Source: Methylohalomonas sp964522485
Lineage (GTDB): Bacteria; Pseudomonadota; Gammaproteobacteria; Methylohalomonadales; Methylohalomonadaceae
Length of the DNA stretch: 64,000 nucleotides
Direction of reading: 5' to 3'
Assembly: GCA_964522485.1 (NCBI GenBank)
Contig: CAZFUS010000001.1
Location: forward strand, 1-64,000
Shown: piece by piece, positions 8,703 to 16,160 of the stretch
How positions within the stretch are numbered: position 1 is the first letter of the stretch
Layout of the letters: each line of letters starts with the position of its first letter
The notes under the pieces: model-generated
The model's input: only the letters and a program-made list of their open reading frames with translations
What the model was told of the DNA's origin: nothing
Databases searched by the model: none
Made by a program: the position numbers and the translations under genes

Positions 8703-9743
8703 TTAAGGGCACGGACTCGGCCGGCGGGTGTGAACCGTCTCGATTTCCTCCAGCACATCGGCGGACAGTGTAATGTCCGCAGCGGCTATATTCTGCCGTA
8801 ATTGCTCCATGGACGTCGCGCCGATTATCGTGCTGGTCAGAAACGGCCGTGAATTCACGAAGGCCAGCGCCATCTGCGCCGGATTCAGGCCGTGCTTTCC
8901 GGCCAGTTTTACGTAGGCTTCGGTAGCGGCCACGCCGCGCGGATTTGTATAACGGACGAAGCGATCGAACAGGGTCAGGCGCGCGCCTTTCGGTTTCCGG
9001 TTGTCGAGGTACTTGCCGGTCAGTACACCGAAACCCAGCGGCGAGTAGGCCAGCAGGCCGGTCTGTTCGCGGTGCGCCATCTCGGCCAGCCCGACCTCGA
9101 AGGTACGGTTCAGCAGACTGTAGGGATTCTGGATGGAAACGATGCGCGGCAGGTCCTCGCGTTCCGCTACACGGAGATATTCCATCACACCCCAGGGTGT
9201 TTCGTTGGAGACGCCGATGTGGCGGATCCTGCCGGTCTGAACCAGATCGTTCAGCACGCCGAGCGTCTCGGCGATCGGCACGCCGTTCCGGTTCGGGCTG
9301 TGGCTGTAGCCGAGTTTGCCGAAATAGTTGGTGTCGCGTTCCGGCCAGTGCAGCTGATACACATCGATGTAGTCCGTCTGCAGCCGCTTCAGGCTGGCGT
9401 CCAGCGCCTTCTCGATGTTGGGCCGGTCCAGTCGCGGCTGGCCGTCACGCATGTAGGATACCCAGTCACCGGGGCCGCAGACCTTACTGGCGATAACGAG
9501 TTGGTCGCGGTCCCGCCGCTGTTTAAGCCAGCTGCCGAGATACTGCTCGGTGCGGCCCTGGGTCTTGGCTTGCGGCGGAACCGGGTAGATCTCGGCGGCG
9601 TCGATGAAGTTGATGCCCTCGGCCACGGCGTAGTCGAGCTGTTGGTGAGCCTCTGTCTCGGTGTTCTGTTCGCCCCAGGTCATGGTGCCGAGACACAACA
9701 GACTGACCTGGACATCGGTATTGCCTAGCGTACGGTATTGCAT
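8703..9743 (-). CDS. tas: NADP(H)-dependent aldo-keto reductase, Tas family
   Basis: 346 residues, the same length as E. coli Tas and alike over its whole length (LGTMTWGEQNTE, QLDYAVAEGINFIDAAE, SIQNPYSLLNRTFEVGLAEM). Catalytic Asp48 and Tyr53 lie in IDAAEIYPVPP, with the Lys in VIASK and the His in QLHWPERD completing the tetrad. E. coli Tas was found by suppression of tyrosine auxotrophy; its physiological substrate is uncertain. The frame stays open another 169 codons upstream, but that part overlaps marC and is a shadow. It begins divergently 100 nt from marC and ends 31 nt before purB. Confidence 0.95.
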   Translation of the reverse strand: MQYRTLGNTDVQVSLLCLGTMTWGEQNTETEAHQQLDYAVAEGINFIDAAEIYPVPPQAKTQGRTEQYLGSWLKQRRDRDQLVIASKVCGPGDWVSYMRDGQPRLDRPNIEKALDASLKRLQTDYIDVYQLHWPERDTNYFGKLGYSHSPNRNGVPIAETLGVLNDLVQTGRIRHIGVSNETPWGVMEYLRVAEREDLPRIVSIQNPYSLLNRTFEVGLAEMAHREQTGLLAYSPLGFGVLTGKYLDNRKPKGARLTLFDRFVRYTNPRGVAATEAYVKLAGKHGLNPAQMALAFVNSRPFLTSTIIGATSMEQLRQNIAAADITLSADVLEEIETVHTRRPSPCP

Positions 9744-9843
9744 CGTGTTCGGACGGATCTGCTGACAGATTGGGTCCGCCATATTAAAGTGCCAGTACGA
9801 CATTACAACCTTGACGCGACGGAGTGCGCCTGATGACGGCCAT

Positions 9844-10482
9844 ATGATGGCAATAGCCGAATTTACCCTGCATGCCTTTATCCTGATCCTGGTGGTCGTG
9901 GAACCGTTCGCGCTGGCGCCGCTGTTCTCGGCACTGACGGCGACGGAAACGCCGGCACAGCGTCGCCAGACCGCCATCAAGGGTGTTCTGGTCGCCGGCG
10001 GCATTCTTACCGTCTTCACGATCATCGGCACCAGCCTGCTCGGCCTGCTCGGCATCGGCATGGCCGCATTCCGCATCGCCGGCGGCATCCTGCTGTTCCT
10101 GATCGCGATCGACATGCTGTTCGTGCGCAGTTCGGGCCTGCGCATGACCACGCTCAACGAGCAGCGCGAGGCCGCCCAGCGCGCCGACATTTCCGTGTTT
10201 CCGATTGCCATACCCTTGATCGCCGGTCCCGGCGCACTCGCCACCGTCATGCTGCTCGCCCACGAGGGCGGTCGTTACGGCGTCGGGATCGTGCTTGCCG
10301 TGGTCTTCCTCGTTCTGGTGATCACTTTACTGATGTTCTTCAGCGCCACAAGGATTCAAAAAGTACTGGGCGAAACCGGCACCAACGTCATTACACGCCT
10401 GATGGGTATCATGCTCGCGGCCCTTGCCATGCAGTTTGTCGTGGATGGATTACGGGAGAGTTTTCCGAGATTGGTGGGTTAG
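9844..10482 (+). CDS. MarC family integral membrane protein
   Basis: 212 residues with about six hydrophobic segments (FILILVVVEPFALAPLF, GGILTVFTIIGTSLLGLL, ILLFLIAIDMLF, then three more). The PF01914 signature FPIAIPLIAGPGALATVM is clear. MarC proteins sit in the inner membrane; an early link to multidrug resistance was not upheld and the transported substrate is unknown. The start is taken at the first ATG of an ATGATG pair; the frame reaches back to a TTG at 9811 without a better ribosome site. Divergent from tas. Confidence 0.92.
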   Translation: MMAIAEFTLHAFILILVVVEPFALAPLFSALTATETPAQRRQTAIKGVLVAGGILTVFTIIGTSLLGLLGIGMAAFRIAGGILLFLIAIDMLFVRSSGLRMTTLNEQREAAQRADISVFPIAIPLIAGPGALATVMLLAHEGGRYGVGIVLAVVFLVLVITLLMFFSATRIQKVLGETGTNVITRLMGIMLAALAMQFVVDGLRESFPRLVG

Positions 10483-10488
10483 GCGGCA

Positions 10489-10698
10489 ATGGTGATTTAC
10501 AGCATTATCCAGCAGAAGAAAATGAATGAAGTAATCATTAAAGACCGGACGCAGTTTGATACCGAATCAAATAAATTGTTTTATCGAGTCTATCGACAAG
10601 CTGAGGATGGGAAAGTATTACTGGAGATTAAAAATGCCAAAGATACTTCAATAGATAGGCACAATAGAATTAGCCAGTATGCTTTTAGTTACAGATGA
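10489..10698 (+). CDS. Small hypothetical protein, AT-rich
   Basis: 69 codons, starting 6 nt after marC. The DNA is clearly richer in A and T than its neighbours. The protein (for example TQFDTESNKLFYRVYRQ) is hydrophilic and I do not recognise it. A second in-frame ATG at 10522 follows AGAAGAA and could be the start. It may be a small acquired gene, a gene remnant, or chance. Confidence 0.35.
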   Translation: MVIYSIIQQKKMNEVIIKDRTQFDTESNKLFYRVYRQAEDGKVLLEIKNAKDTSIDRHNRISQYAFSYR

Positions 10699-10746
10699 AA
10701 TTCATGAGCAATGTATAAAACAGTATCTCCAGATGAAAAACATTGG

Positions 10747-11235
10747 CTAAGCTGGCACAAAATCCAGTGCCACTCCATTATTACACCATCTTTCACCGGT
10801 CGGTTCGGGTCCATCGTCAAATACATGGCCCTGGTGACCGCCACATCTGGCGCAGTGATATTCCGTCCGCGTGTAGATCAGGAAGTTGTCTTCCTTGGTT
10901 CCGATATGGTCTTTCATGACCGTCCAGAAGCTTGGCCAGCCGGTGCCACTTTCATATTTCCACTCCGATTTGAACAGCGGCAGTGCGCAGGCGGCGCAGA
11001 CGTAGGTGCCTTCACGTTTTTCCTGATTGAGCGGACTGGTGCCTGGCCGTTCGGTGCCTTCCTCGCGCAGTACGTAGAATTCATCCTCGGTAAGAATTTT
11101 GCGCCATTCGTCCTCGCTCTTGTTCATCTTTTCGATATTGCCATGTTCGGCAATGACGGGTGTGGACAGGCGGTGCAGCACGACTGGTGCCAGTGCCACG
11201 GCGGACGCACCGATCAGAAAGCGACGTCGATTCAT
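10747..11235 (-). CDS. msrB: Peptide-methionine (R)-S-oxide reductase with Tat signal
   Basis: 162 residues. Reduces methionine-R-sulfoxide in proteins. The N-terminus MNRRRFLIGASAVALAPVVL is a twin-arginine signal (RRRFLIG), so the enzyme should act in the periplasm. The MsrB domain spans about 38-162 with zinc ligands Cys80, Cys83, Cys128 and Cys131 and catalytic Cys151 in ERWCNNG. The usual GxGWPSF motif has Thr98 where some members carry a second Cys, so recycling may use another thiol. Its ATG overlaps the stop of a 71-codon frame and it lies downstream of the VOC and DUF2905 genes. The peroxiredoxin upstream suggests an oxidative-stress theme. Confidence 0.95.
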   Translation of the reverse strand: MNRRRFLIGASAVALAPVVLHRLSTPVIAEHGNIEKMNKSEDEWRKILTEDEFYVLREEGTERPGTSPLNQEKREGTYVCAACALPLFKSEWKYESGTGWPSFWTVMKDHIGTKEDNFLIYTRTEYHCARCGGHQGHVFDDGPEPTGERWCNNGVALDFVPA

Positions 11236-11447
11236 TTTCCTATTCCCCTGCGAACAGTGACTGCTAATGTCTGGTAGTTGGGAGTCGGGACAGACGGCGT
11301 TGGTTCCGGATACGTGACTGAAATCAGGGTTTCCCCGGACGGTGCGATTATTCGGCGATTAATCGGATTCACACATCCCGTGCCGGCGCACGGGCATGTC
11401 GTCGATGCGGCTGAACATTCGGCCAGGCGAAATGTCAGGTATTGCAT
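11232..11447 (-). CDS. Small hypothetical protein between VOC and msrB genes
   Basis: 71 codons whose ATG overlaps the VOC stop (TGATG) and whose TGA overlaps the msrB start (ATGA), so it fills the gap exactly. The protein contains a cysteine cluster CPCAGTGC and a proline-rich stretch (PEPTPSVPTP). I recognise no domain, and there is no signal peptide or membrane segment. The exact tiling favours a real gene, but the residue composition is unconvincing. Confidence 0.3.
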   Translation of the reverse strand: MQYLTFRLAECSAASTTCPCAGTGCVNPINRRIIAPSGETLISVTYPEPTPSVPTPNYQTLAVTVRRGIGK

Positions 11448-11872
11448 CAGTCGGGTACGTAGGCGTACTCGAGTTTCATGCCGTCCGGGTCGCGAAAGAA
11501 CAGTGCGTAGTAGCCGGGCACGTAATCATATTCCCGTGGCGGATCGATAATATCCGCGCCGATGTCCTGCAATATCTTGTACAGGCGGTCGACGGATTCG
11601 GGCGAGCCGGCGGCGAAGGCAAAGTGATGCAGGCCGACGCTGTAGTACCGATGGTTGTTCTGCTTGAATTCCGGCCTGGCTTCCCAGATGGAATACATGA
11701 AGCCGTCACCGGCAAGGATGAGCACGCGGCAGTCGTTATCCGCGTGCGGCGCACCCTTGGTGTCGATGAAGGGTTTGACGCCGATCTCCTCGGACAGGCG
11801 CAAATAAAAGCCCCGTGCTTCTTCCCACTGATTGACGGTCAGGGCAATGTGGTGGATGCCTTTGGCGGACAT
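11447..11872 (-). CDS. VOC (glyoxalase/dioxygenase-fold) family protein
   Basis: 141 residues with the paired beta-alpha-beta modules of the vicinal oxygen chelate superfamily. Likely metal-binding positions are His in GIHHIALTV, His in LHHFAFA and Glu in KLEYAYVPD. The superfamily includes glyoxalases, dioxygenases and resistance proteins; the substrate cannot be told here. It starts 12 nt after the DUF2905 gene and shares its stop with the start of the 71-codon frame leading to msrB. Confidence 0.85.
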   Translation of the reverse strand: MSAKGIHHIALTVNQWEEARGFYLRLSEEIGVKPFIDTKGAPHADNDCRVLILAGDGFMYSIWEARPEFKQNNHRYYSVGLHHFAFAAGSPESVDRLYKILQDIGADIIDPPREYDYVPGYYALFFRDPDGMKLEYAYVPD

Positions 11873-11884
11873 GACGAACCCCGG

Positions 11885-12097
11885 TTAACGGCGAAAGAAA
11901 AAATTGACAATTACAGTCAGTACGATGCTGAGAATGATCATCGATGTGATCGGAACGAACAGACCGCCGTGCTCGCCCTTGATATGGATGTCACCGGGCA
12001 GCTTGCCGAACCAGTTGATCAGCCACGGCGCATAGGTCAGGGCAAGCCCGACCAGGACCAGAAGTACACCGATGAAGACGATCAGTTTGCCAAGCAT
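11885..12097 (-). CDS. DUF2905 family small membrane protein
   Basis: 70 residues with two hydrophobic segments (LIVFIGVLLVLVGLALTY and the C-terminal ITSMIILSIVLTVIVNFF) around a conserved loop WFGKLPGDIHIKGE that marks DUF2905. Probably an inner-membrane protein of unknown function. It begins the DUF2905-VOC-msrB set; palindromic repeat copy B separates it from the peroxiredoxin gene. Confidence 0.88.
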   Translation of the reverse strand: MLGKLIVFIGVLLVLVGLALTYAPWLINWFGKLPGDIHIKGEHGGLFVPITSMIILSIVLTVIVNFFFRR

Positions 12098-12109
12098 GAA
12101 AAAATCTAA

Positions 12110-12195
12110 TAAATCCGCGAAAAACGCGAATGAACGTAAAAAGTCAGGGTATTATCTCTTCGCGTTTATTTGCGTGCATTTGCGGACTTTATTTA
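12110..12195. repeat. Dispersed palindromic repeat, copy B
   Basis: The left arm is AAATCCGCGAAAAACGCGAA and the right arm runs from TTCGCGTTTATTTGCG to CATTTGCGGACTTTATTT. It is one of five related copies. The right end contains the peroxiredoxin stop codon (12189-12191), so the repeat abuts and slightly enters the gene. Confidence 0.75.
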
Positions 12196-12851
12196 CCTGG
12201 TTGCTTGACCATCCGCAGATACGGCTTCAGCGTCCTCCAGCCTGCCGGGAATTTCTCTTTCGCGGCATCATCGCTGACCGAGGGCGGAATGATCACGTCC
12301 TCACCCGGTTTCCAGTTCACCGGTGTGGCGACCGTATGTTCGGACGTGAGCTGGATTGAATCGAGCAACCGCAGCACTTCGTCGAAATTGCGGCCGCTGG
12401 TCATCGGGTAGATAAGCATGGCCTTGATTTTCTTGTCGGGACCGATGATGAACACCGTGCGCACGGTAGCGTTATCGGCCGGTGTCCGGCCCTCGGCACT
12501 GTCACCGGCATCCGCGGGCAGCATGTCGTACAGTTTCGCAACCTTGAGATCGGTGTCGCCGATCATCGGATAGTTGGGCGCGGTACCCTGCGTTTCCTCG
12601 ATGTCCTTGGACCAGTTCCTGTGATTGTCCACCGGGTCCACCGACAGTCCGATGATCTTGCAGTTGCGTTTATCGAACGCGGGCTTGAGTTTGGCCATGT
12701 AACCCAGCTCGGTCGTGCATACCGGAGTGAAATCCTTGGGATGCGAAAAGATGATGGCCCACGAATCGCCGATCCAGTCGTGGAACCGGATTCTGCCCTC
12801 GGTCGTTTCCGCCTCGAAATCAGGCGCGGTGTCATTGATGCGTAATGCCAT
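12189..12851 (-). CDS. 1-Cys peroxiredoxin (Prx6/rehydrin type)
   Basis: 220 residues. Reduces hydrogen peroxide and organic hydroperoxides. Peroxidatic Cys45 lies in DFTPVCTTELG; the long form with the C-terminal extension (PGEDVIIPP, GWRTLKPYLR) marks the Prx6 group. No resolving Cys is evident in the usual 2-Cys position. The start at 12851 has a strong GAGGAG site 7 nt before it; an in-frame GTG at 12866 would destroy that site. Divergent from pyrC, and upstream of the DUF2905-VOC-msrB genes, which may share an oxidative-stress role. Confidence 0.95.
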   Translation of the reverse strand: MALRINDTAPDFEAETTEGRIRFHDWIGDSWAIIFSHPKDFTPVCTTELGYMAKLKPAFDKRNCKIIGLSVDPVDNHRNWSKDIEETQGTAPNYPMIGDTDLKVAKLYDMLPADAGDSAEGRTPADNATVRTVFIIGPDKKIKAMLIYPMTSGRNFDEVLRLLDSIQLTSEHTVATPVNWKPGEDVIIPPSVSDDAAKEKFPAGWRTLKPYLRMVKQPGK

Positions 12852-12883
12852 GGTCGTTCTCCTCACAGCGTGTCTGGCTGCAG

Positions 12884-12893
12884 ATTATATAAT
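12884..12893. promoter_or_regulatory. TATAAT-type -10 box in the peroxiredoxin/pyrC divergent region
   Basis: The string ATTATATAAT contains a perfect TATAAT on each strand (minus 12889-12884, plus 12888-12893). On the minus strand it lies 32 nt before the peroxiredoxin ATG, a sensible distance. No good -35 box is visible for either direction. Confidence 0.3.
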
Positions 12894-13035
12894 TTGGACA
12901 GGAGCGTATTTAATTCGATTCCGCTATGAAATATACGAACACTCTATAAATGGCTGACTGTAGCCTGTCGGTATCCCGGGACGGGGTCATGTGGTACCTT
13001 TGCGCGACTCTGTATCTGGCATTCCGATTGCAATC

Positions 13036-14070
13036 ATGCAAACCCTGACGTTAACCCGCCCGGATGACATGCATCTGCACCTGCGCGATGGCGAAGTACT
13101 GTCCGGCGTTCTGCAGGACAGCGCCCGCCAGTTTGCGCGAGCGATCGTCATGCCCAATCTGAAACCGCCGGTAAGAACGGTGGCGGAGGCGGCTGCCTAC
13201 CGCGACCGGATACTCGCCGCACTGCCTGCCAGCGTGGACTTCAAACCGCTGATGACATTGTATCTCACCGAAGCGACGCCGCCTGCGGAAATCCGCGCCG
13301 CCGCCGACAGCGGCTTCGTCCATGCCGTGAAATACTATCCGGCCGGGGCGACCACCAACGCCGAGTCCGGCGTGCGCTCCATAGCCGCGGTCTACCCGGC
13401 GCTGGAGGCCATGCAGGACGTCAATCTGCCGCTGCTGGTGCATGGCGAGGTGACCGACAGTCATGTGGATATTTTTGATCGCGAAGGAGTCTTTATCCAC
13501 CAGATACTGGCGCCGCTGCTGGATGAATTTGCCGGTCTGCGGGTTGTTTTCGAGCACATTACCACGGCCGAGGCGGTCGCATTCGTCGAAAACGGTCCGG
13601 AACGGCTGGCGGCGACCATTACGCCGCAACATTTACTGTTCAATCGCAACGCACTGCTGGCCGGCGGTCTGCATCCGCATCACTACTGCCTGCCGGTGCT
13701 GAAGCGCGAACATCACCGTGAAGCGCTGGTCAACGCGGCAACCGGCGACTGTCCGAGGTTTTTTCTCGGTACCGACAGTGCGCCGCACGCTCGCGAAACA
13801 AAGGAGCATGCTTGCGGCTGCGCCGGCGTTTACTCAGCGCACAGTGCGCTAGAATTCTATGCCATGGTTTTCGAGACCAGCGGCGCCCTCGACCGGCTGC
13901 AGGCCTTCGCCAGCGAACGCGGCGCCGATTTCTACGGCCTGCCACGCAACAGCGACAGTGTTACCCTCGAACGCAAAGTGTGGACTGTCCCCGCCAGTCT
14001 GCCGTTTGGCAATCAGCAGGTGGTGCCGCTGGGCGCGGGAAGCGAGATTGCATGGAAACTAATCAACTGA
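13036..14070 (+). CDS. pyrC: Dihydroorotase
   Basis: 344 residues (E. coli 348). Cyclises carbamoyl aspartate to dihydroorotate in pyrimidine synthesis. Zinc ligands His13 and His15 are in DDMHLHLRDG and the carbamylated Lys99 is in HAVKYYPAGATTN; FFLGTDSAPHA carries the catalytic Asp. The frame opens 15 codons earlier with a GTG, but MQTLTLTRPDD matches the family start. Its last 19 nt overlap the start of rnt, so the two are probably co-transcribed. Pyrimidine genes pyrF and cmk are elsewhere in the window. Confidence 0.97.
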   Translation: MQTLTLTRPDDMHLHLRDGEVLSGVLQDSARQFARAIVMPNLKPPVRTVAEAAAYRDRILAALPASVDFKPLMTLYLTEATPPAEIRAAADSGFVHAVKYYPAGATTNAESGVRSIAAVYPALEAMQDVNLPLLVHGEVTDSHVDIFDREGVFIHQILAPLLDEFAGLRVVFEHITTAEAVAFVENGPERLAATITPQHLLFNRNALLAGGLHPHHYCLPVLKREHHREALVNAATGDCPRFFLGTDSAPHARETKEHACGCAGVYSAHSALEFYAMVFETSGALDRLQAFASERGADFYGLPRNSDSVTLERKVWTVPASLPFGNQQVVPLGAGSEIAWKLIN

Positions 14071-14690
14071 GCCAGGCACAGGATACGGCTCCGGCGACGG
14101 CCAGGCAGCGTTTCCGCGGTTTTTTGCCTGTGGCGGTCGATGTCGAGACCGGTGGTTTCAATTCGGCCCGCGATGCGCTGCTGGAGATTGCGGCGGTGAT
14201 TCTGTCTCTGAACGATCAGGGACAGTGGCATCCGCAGCGCACGGTGGCCTATCACGTGAGACCGTTCGATGGCGCCAACATCGAACGCGAGGCGATCGAG
14301 TTCAATGGCATCGATCCGTTTCATCCGCTGCGCCCGGCGGTGCCGGAAAATGATGCACTCGGACGTATCTTTACTGCCGTGCGCACGGCCATGAAAGAGC
14401 ACGGATGCAAACGCGCCATTCTGGTCGGTCACAATGCCGCTTTCGATCTGAACTTCCTCAACGCCGCGGTTGAACGCTGCGGCATCAAGCGCAACCCGTT
14501 TCACCCGTTCAGCACTTTCGACACGGTATCGCTGGCAGGCCTGGCCTACGGCCAGACCGTACTGGCGCGCGCGGCTGAAGCCGCCGGTATCGAATGGGAA
14601 AACGATCGCGCGCATTCGGCGGCGTATGATGCCGAACGGACGGCGGAACTGTTCTGCGCGATCGTGAATCAGTGGGATGGAAAAGGGTGA
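14052..14690 (+). CDS. rnt: Ribonuclease T
   Basis: 212 residues (E. coli 215). A dimeric DEDDh 3'-5' exonuclease that trims tRNA and other stable RNA ends. The catalytic residues are all present: Asp30 and Glu32 in AVDVETGGF, Asp132 in GHNAAFDLNFLN, and His188 and Asp193 in HSAAYDAERTAELF. The start ATG lies inside the end of pyrC. Its stop codon lies within a palindrome shared with the convergent mtaD. Confidence 0.96.
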   Translation: METNQLSQAQDTAPATARQRFRGFLPVAVDVETGGFNSARDALLEIAAVILSLNDQGQWHPQRTVAYHVRPFDGANIEREAIEFNGIDPFHPLRPAVPENDALGRIFTAVRTAMKEHGCKRAILVGHNAAFDLNFLNAAVERCGIKRNPFHPFSTFDTVSLAGLAYGQTVLARAAEAAGIEWENDRAHSAAYDAERTAELFCAIVNQWDGKG

Positions 14691-14776
14691 AAAGTCGGAA
14701 GTGAAATGTGAAAAGGGAAAATAGAGCGGTAGCTGCTTGTTACTCTTCACATTTCACTTTTCACGTATCTTCACCC
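14685..14776. repeat. Palindrome carrying the stops of two convergent genes
   Basis: A perfect 14-bp inverted repeat (AAGTGAAATGTGAA at 14699-14712, its complement at 14746-14759) is flanked by outer arms GGGTGAA (14685-14691) and TTCACCC (14770-14776). The rnt stop (14688-14690) and the last codons and stop of mtaD (14754-14756) lie within it. It probably acts as a bidirectional terminator; related GTGAAAAGTGAA-type repeats are seen between genes in other proteobacteria. Confidence 0.65.
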
Positions 14777-16085
14777 TCCAGTCATCCGCCAGTGTGATCA
14801 GCCGCTCTTCATCGATGGTGGTCAGTTCGCTGTCTTCGAGCAGATGTCTGCCGTTCACCCAGACGTCGCTGATCTGCTGGCGGCTGGCGGCATAGATGAG
14901 CTGCGAGACCGGATCGTAGACTGGCTGGGTTGCCGGTTGCATGAGATCGACAGCGACGATGTCGGCAGCCTTGCCGATTTCCAGCGAACCGATTTCATTA
15001 TCCAGTCCCAGTGCCCGGGCGCCGTTCAGGGTCGCCATGCGCAACGCCTGCCAGGCCGGCACCGCGCTGGGATCGCCGGCGACCGCCTTGCCGAGCTGCG
15101 CCGCCGTGCGCGCTTCGCCGAGCATATCCAGATCGTTGTTGCTGGCCGCACCGTCGGTGCCCAGCGCCACGTTGACGCCACGCTGGAGGAGCGCCTGTAC
15201 CGGACAGAAGCCATTCGCCAGCTTCAGGTTGGATTCCGGGCAGTGCGCGACATGCACGCCGTAACGGGCGACGAGATCGAGCTCCGCTTCATCAAGCTGG
15301 GTCATGTGCACGGCAATCAGACGTTCACTCAGCAGGTTCATGGATTCCAGTTTGGCAAGCGGCCGCTGGCCGTGCTGTTCTATCGCCTGATCGACCTCGA
15401 AAGCGGTTTCATGCACATGCATGTGGATCTGCAGATTGAGTTCATCGGCATAGGTGGCGAGTTTCTGCATCGGCGCGTCCGAAACCGTATACGGTGCATG
15501 CGGCGCGAATGAACAGCTTATCAGCGGATTGTGTTTGAACCGGTCACGCACGTCCAGGCCCTTGTGAATGTACTCTTCGGCGGTCTGCGCCCAGGGTGTG
15601 GGAAAGTCGATGACAATCAGGCCGACATTGATGCGCATGCCGATTTCGGCGGCGACGACGGCGGCGTGATCCGGAAAGAAATACATGTCGTTGAAACAGG
15701 TGGTGCCACCGCGCAGCATTTCCGCGATCGCCAGCCGGGTGCCGTCCTCGACGAAATCCGGCGACACCCACTGCTGCTCGGCTGGCCAGATGTGCTCCTG
15801 CAGCCAGGTCATCAGAGGCAGGTCGTCGGCCATACCGCGAAACAGTGTCATGGCTGCATGCGTATGAACATTGGCGAGACCGGGTATGAGTACGTGGCGG
15901 CCGAGTTCATGGGTTTCTCCTGCCTGATAGCGCCCGGCGGCTTCGGCTGCGGGCAGCAGGTCGACAATCCGGCCGTCGTTGATGGCAACGGCATGATCTT
16001 CCAGCACGACGTGATCCGGCTGTACCGGTACGATCCAGCGCGCGGTAATCAGCGTGTCAATGTTGACGGGTAGACTGGCATTCAT
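14754..16085 (-). CDS. mtaD: 5-methylthioadenosine / S-adenosylhomocysteine deaminase
   Basis: 443 residues of the amidohydrolase (TRZ/ATZ) family. Deaminates methylthioadenosine to methylthioinosine and may also act on S-adenosylhomocysteine. Metal ligands are visible as His74 and His76 in NVHTHAAMT, a His in HMHVHETAFE and an Asp in ALGTDGAASNNDLDM; SCSFAPHAPYTVSD is a family signature. The start ATG 16085 (MNASLPVN) is chosen because the open frame further upstream overlaps mtnA. It is divergent from mtnA and complements the phosphorylase at 37342 in one salvage route. The last codons lie in a palindrome. Confidence 0.92.
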   Translation of the reverse strand: MNASLPVNIDTLITARWIVPVQPDHVVLEDHAVAINDGRIVDLLPAAEAAGRYQAGETHELGRHVLIPGLANVHTHAAMTLFRGMADDLPLMTWLQEHIWPAEQQWVSPDFVEDGTRLAIAEMLRGGTTCFNDMYFFPDHAAVVAAEIGMRINVGLIVIDFPTPWAQTAEEYIHKGLDVRDRFKHNPLISCSFAPHAPYTVSDAPMQKLATYADELNLQIHMHVHETAFEVDQAIEQHGQRPLAKLESMNLLSERLIAVHMTQLDEAELDLVARYGVHVAHCPESNLKLANGFCPVQALLQRGVNVALGTDGAASNNDLDMLGEARTAAQLGKAVAGDPSAVPAWQALRMATLNGARALGLDNEIGSLEIGKAADIVAVDLMQPATQPVYDPVSQLIYAASRQQISDVWVNGRHLLEDSELTTIDEERLITLADDWRVKIREK

Positions 16086-16094
16086 AGGTATAAT
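16063..16094 (+). promoter_or_regulatory. Possible mtnA promoter
   Basis: TTGACG (16063-16068) and a perfect TATAAT (16089-16094) face mtnA, 67 nt before its start. The 20-nt spacing is longer than the preferred 17, so only the -10 box is convincing. The -35 part lies inside the start of mtaD. Confidence 0.3.
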
Positions 16095-16160
16095 AGGTTT
16101 TATGTTATTACCACATTCTAACGAACCGCCTGTCCCGAGTCCCTGTTGCCGGATCCGTTC

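Noticed and set aside
9784..10263. Minus-strand frame opposite marC, continuous with the tas frame
   Set aside because: marC has a clear membrane-protein signature on the plus strand, and the tas family begins at 9743.
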